Source: Gordonia asplenii (GTDB lineage: Bacteria > Actinomycetota > Actinomycetes > Mycobacteriales > Mycobacteriaceae). From it: a stretch of 64,000 bases of DNA. The stretch covers positions 32,743 to 96,742 of the forward strand of contig NZ_JABBNB010000028.1 of the NCBI RefSeq assembly GCF_012933505.1, written 5' to 3'. The translations under genes and the position numbers were made by a program. How positions within the stretch are numbered: position 1 is the first letter of the stretch; each line of letters opens with the position of its first letter. Of this stretch, positions 63,792-64,000 are shown piece after piece. The notes below the pieces were generated by a model. The model did not search any database. It had not been told where the DNA came from and was given only the letters and a program-made list of their open reading frames with translations.

Positions 63792-64000
63792 CTCCGGACA
63801 GGGGCTGGGCCGAGTCTCGAGGAGTGTCGCCTCGGTCGGATCTGTTCGCTGATGTGAATCTGTGGTGTTGAGATTGGGCGTCGCCGGCTGATGAGCGGTC
63901 GGCGTTGAGTGGAAACTGCCTTGTTCAGCGGCGGCCGGTGGTTGGCGTGGTGTGTCGGCTGGGAGAAATTCGTCCGAATAGTGGGCCGGCGAGGGCATTT

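Overview
The window comes from a high-GC actinobacterium of the order Mycobacteriales; a Gordonia-like genome fits best. The main reason is gene order. proC, a small excisionase-type HTH gene, bS22, a galE2-like gene, an acyltransferase, a SerB1-like HAD gene, glutaredoxin, hemA-hemC-hemD-hemB, hemL-phosphoglycerate mutase-thioredoxin-ccdA-resB-ccsA, menA, menE, a DUF3349 gene, pitA, menB, menD and a DUF3592 gene follow the order of the Mycobacterium tuberculosis Rv0500-Rv0556 region. Other genes are inserted between these blocks.

Layout. 1-1.4 kb: proC and HTH gene. 1.4-8.7 kb: inserted catabolic cluster (RidA, IclR regulator, sugar-acid kinase, PLP deaminase, N-acyl-D-amino-acid-type deacylase, KDPG aldolase, frameshifted GntP permease). 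I read it as a route for an N-acylated 2-amino sugar acid, such as oxidised GlcNAc, to pyruvate and glyceraldehyde 3-phosphate. 8.8-14 kb: bS22, epimerase, acyltransferase, HAD phosphatase, glutaredoxin. 14-19.8 kb: rex and tetrapyrrole genes. 20-27.5 kb: amino acid permease, three small membrane proteins, acyl-CoA dehydrogenase, SGNH lipoprotein. 27.5-33.7 kb: hemL and the system II cytochrome c maturation operon, with nearly every gene translationally coupled. 34.7-39.4 kb: BldC, DUF4229, Cds1, sulfatase, FadB2. 40-43.6 kb: Stf0 sulfotransferase with cysD and cysNC, a self-contained sulfate activation and transfer operon. 43.8-46.7 kb: two tiny membrane proteins, a RIO-type kinase, and an HTH protein paired with an unusual Clp_N protein containing RGG and GPFG repeats. 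46.8-63.8 kb: scattered menaquinone genes menA, menE, menB, menD, interleaved with pitA, DUF3349 proteins, an F420-type oxidoreductase, a lipase, a thioesterase, an enoyl-reductase-like protein and a methyltransferase.

The most striking non-coding feature is a dispersed intergenic repeat family at 11.6, 21.4, 22.5, 33.7, 39.5, 47.8 and 57.9-59.6 kb. The better-preserved copies (33.7, 47.8 and, in part, 11.6 and 21.4 kb) have short terminal inverted repeats. Several copies have modules running from CTGGTTGAGC to GTCGAAACC that bracket an exchangeable core. The core is inverted in one copy, missing from another and of a different type in a third. One copy is interrupted by an intact IS481-family element with a perfect 6-bp target duplication, and the transposase reads out of the IS to a stop codon supplied by the target site.

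All calls are from reading the sequence and translations. No database search was run, and family assignments rest on recognised motifs and gene order.
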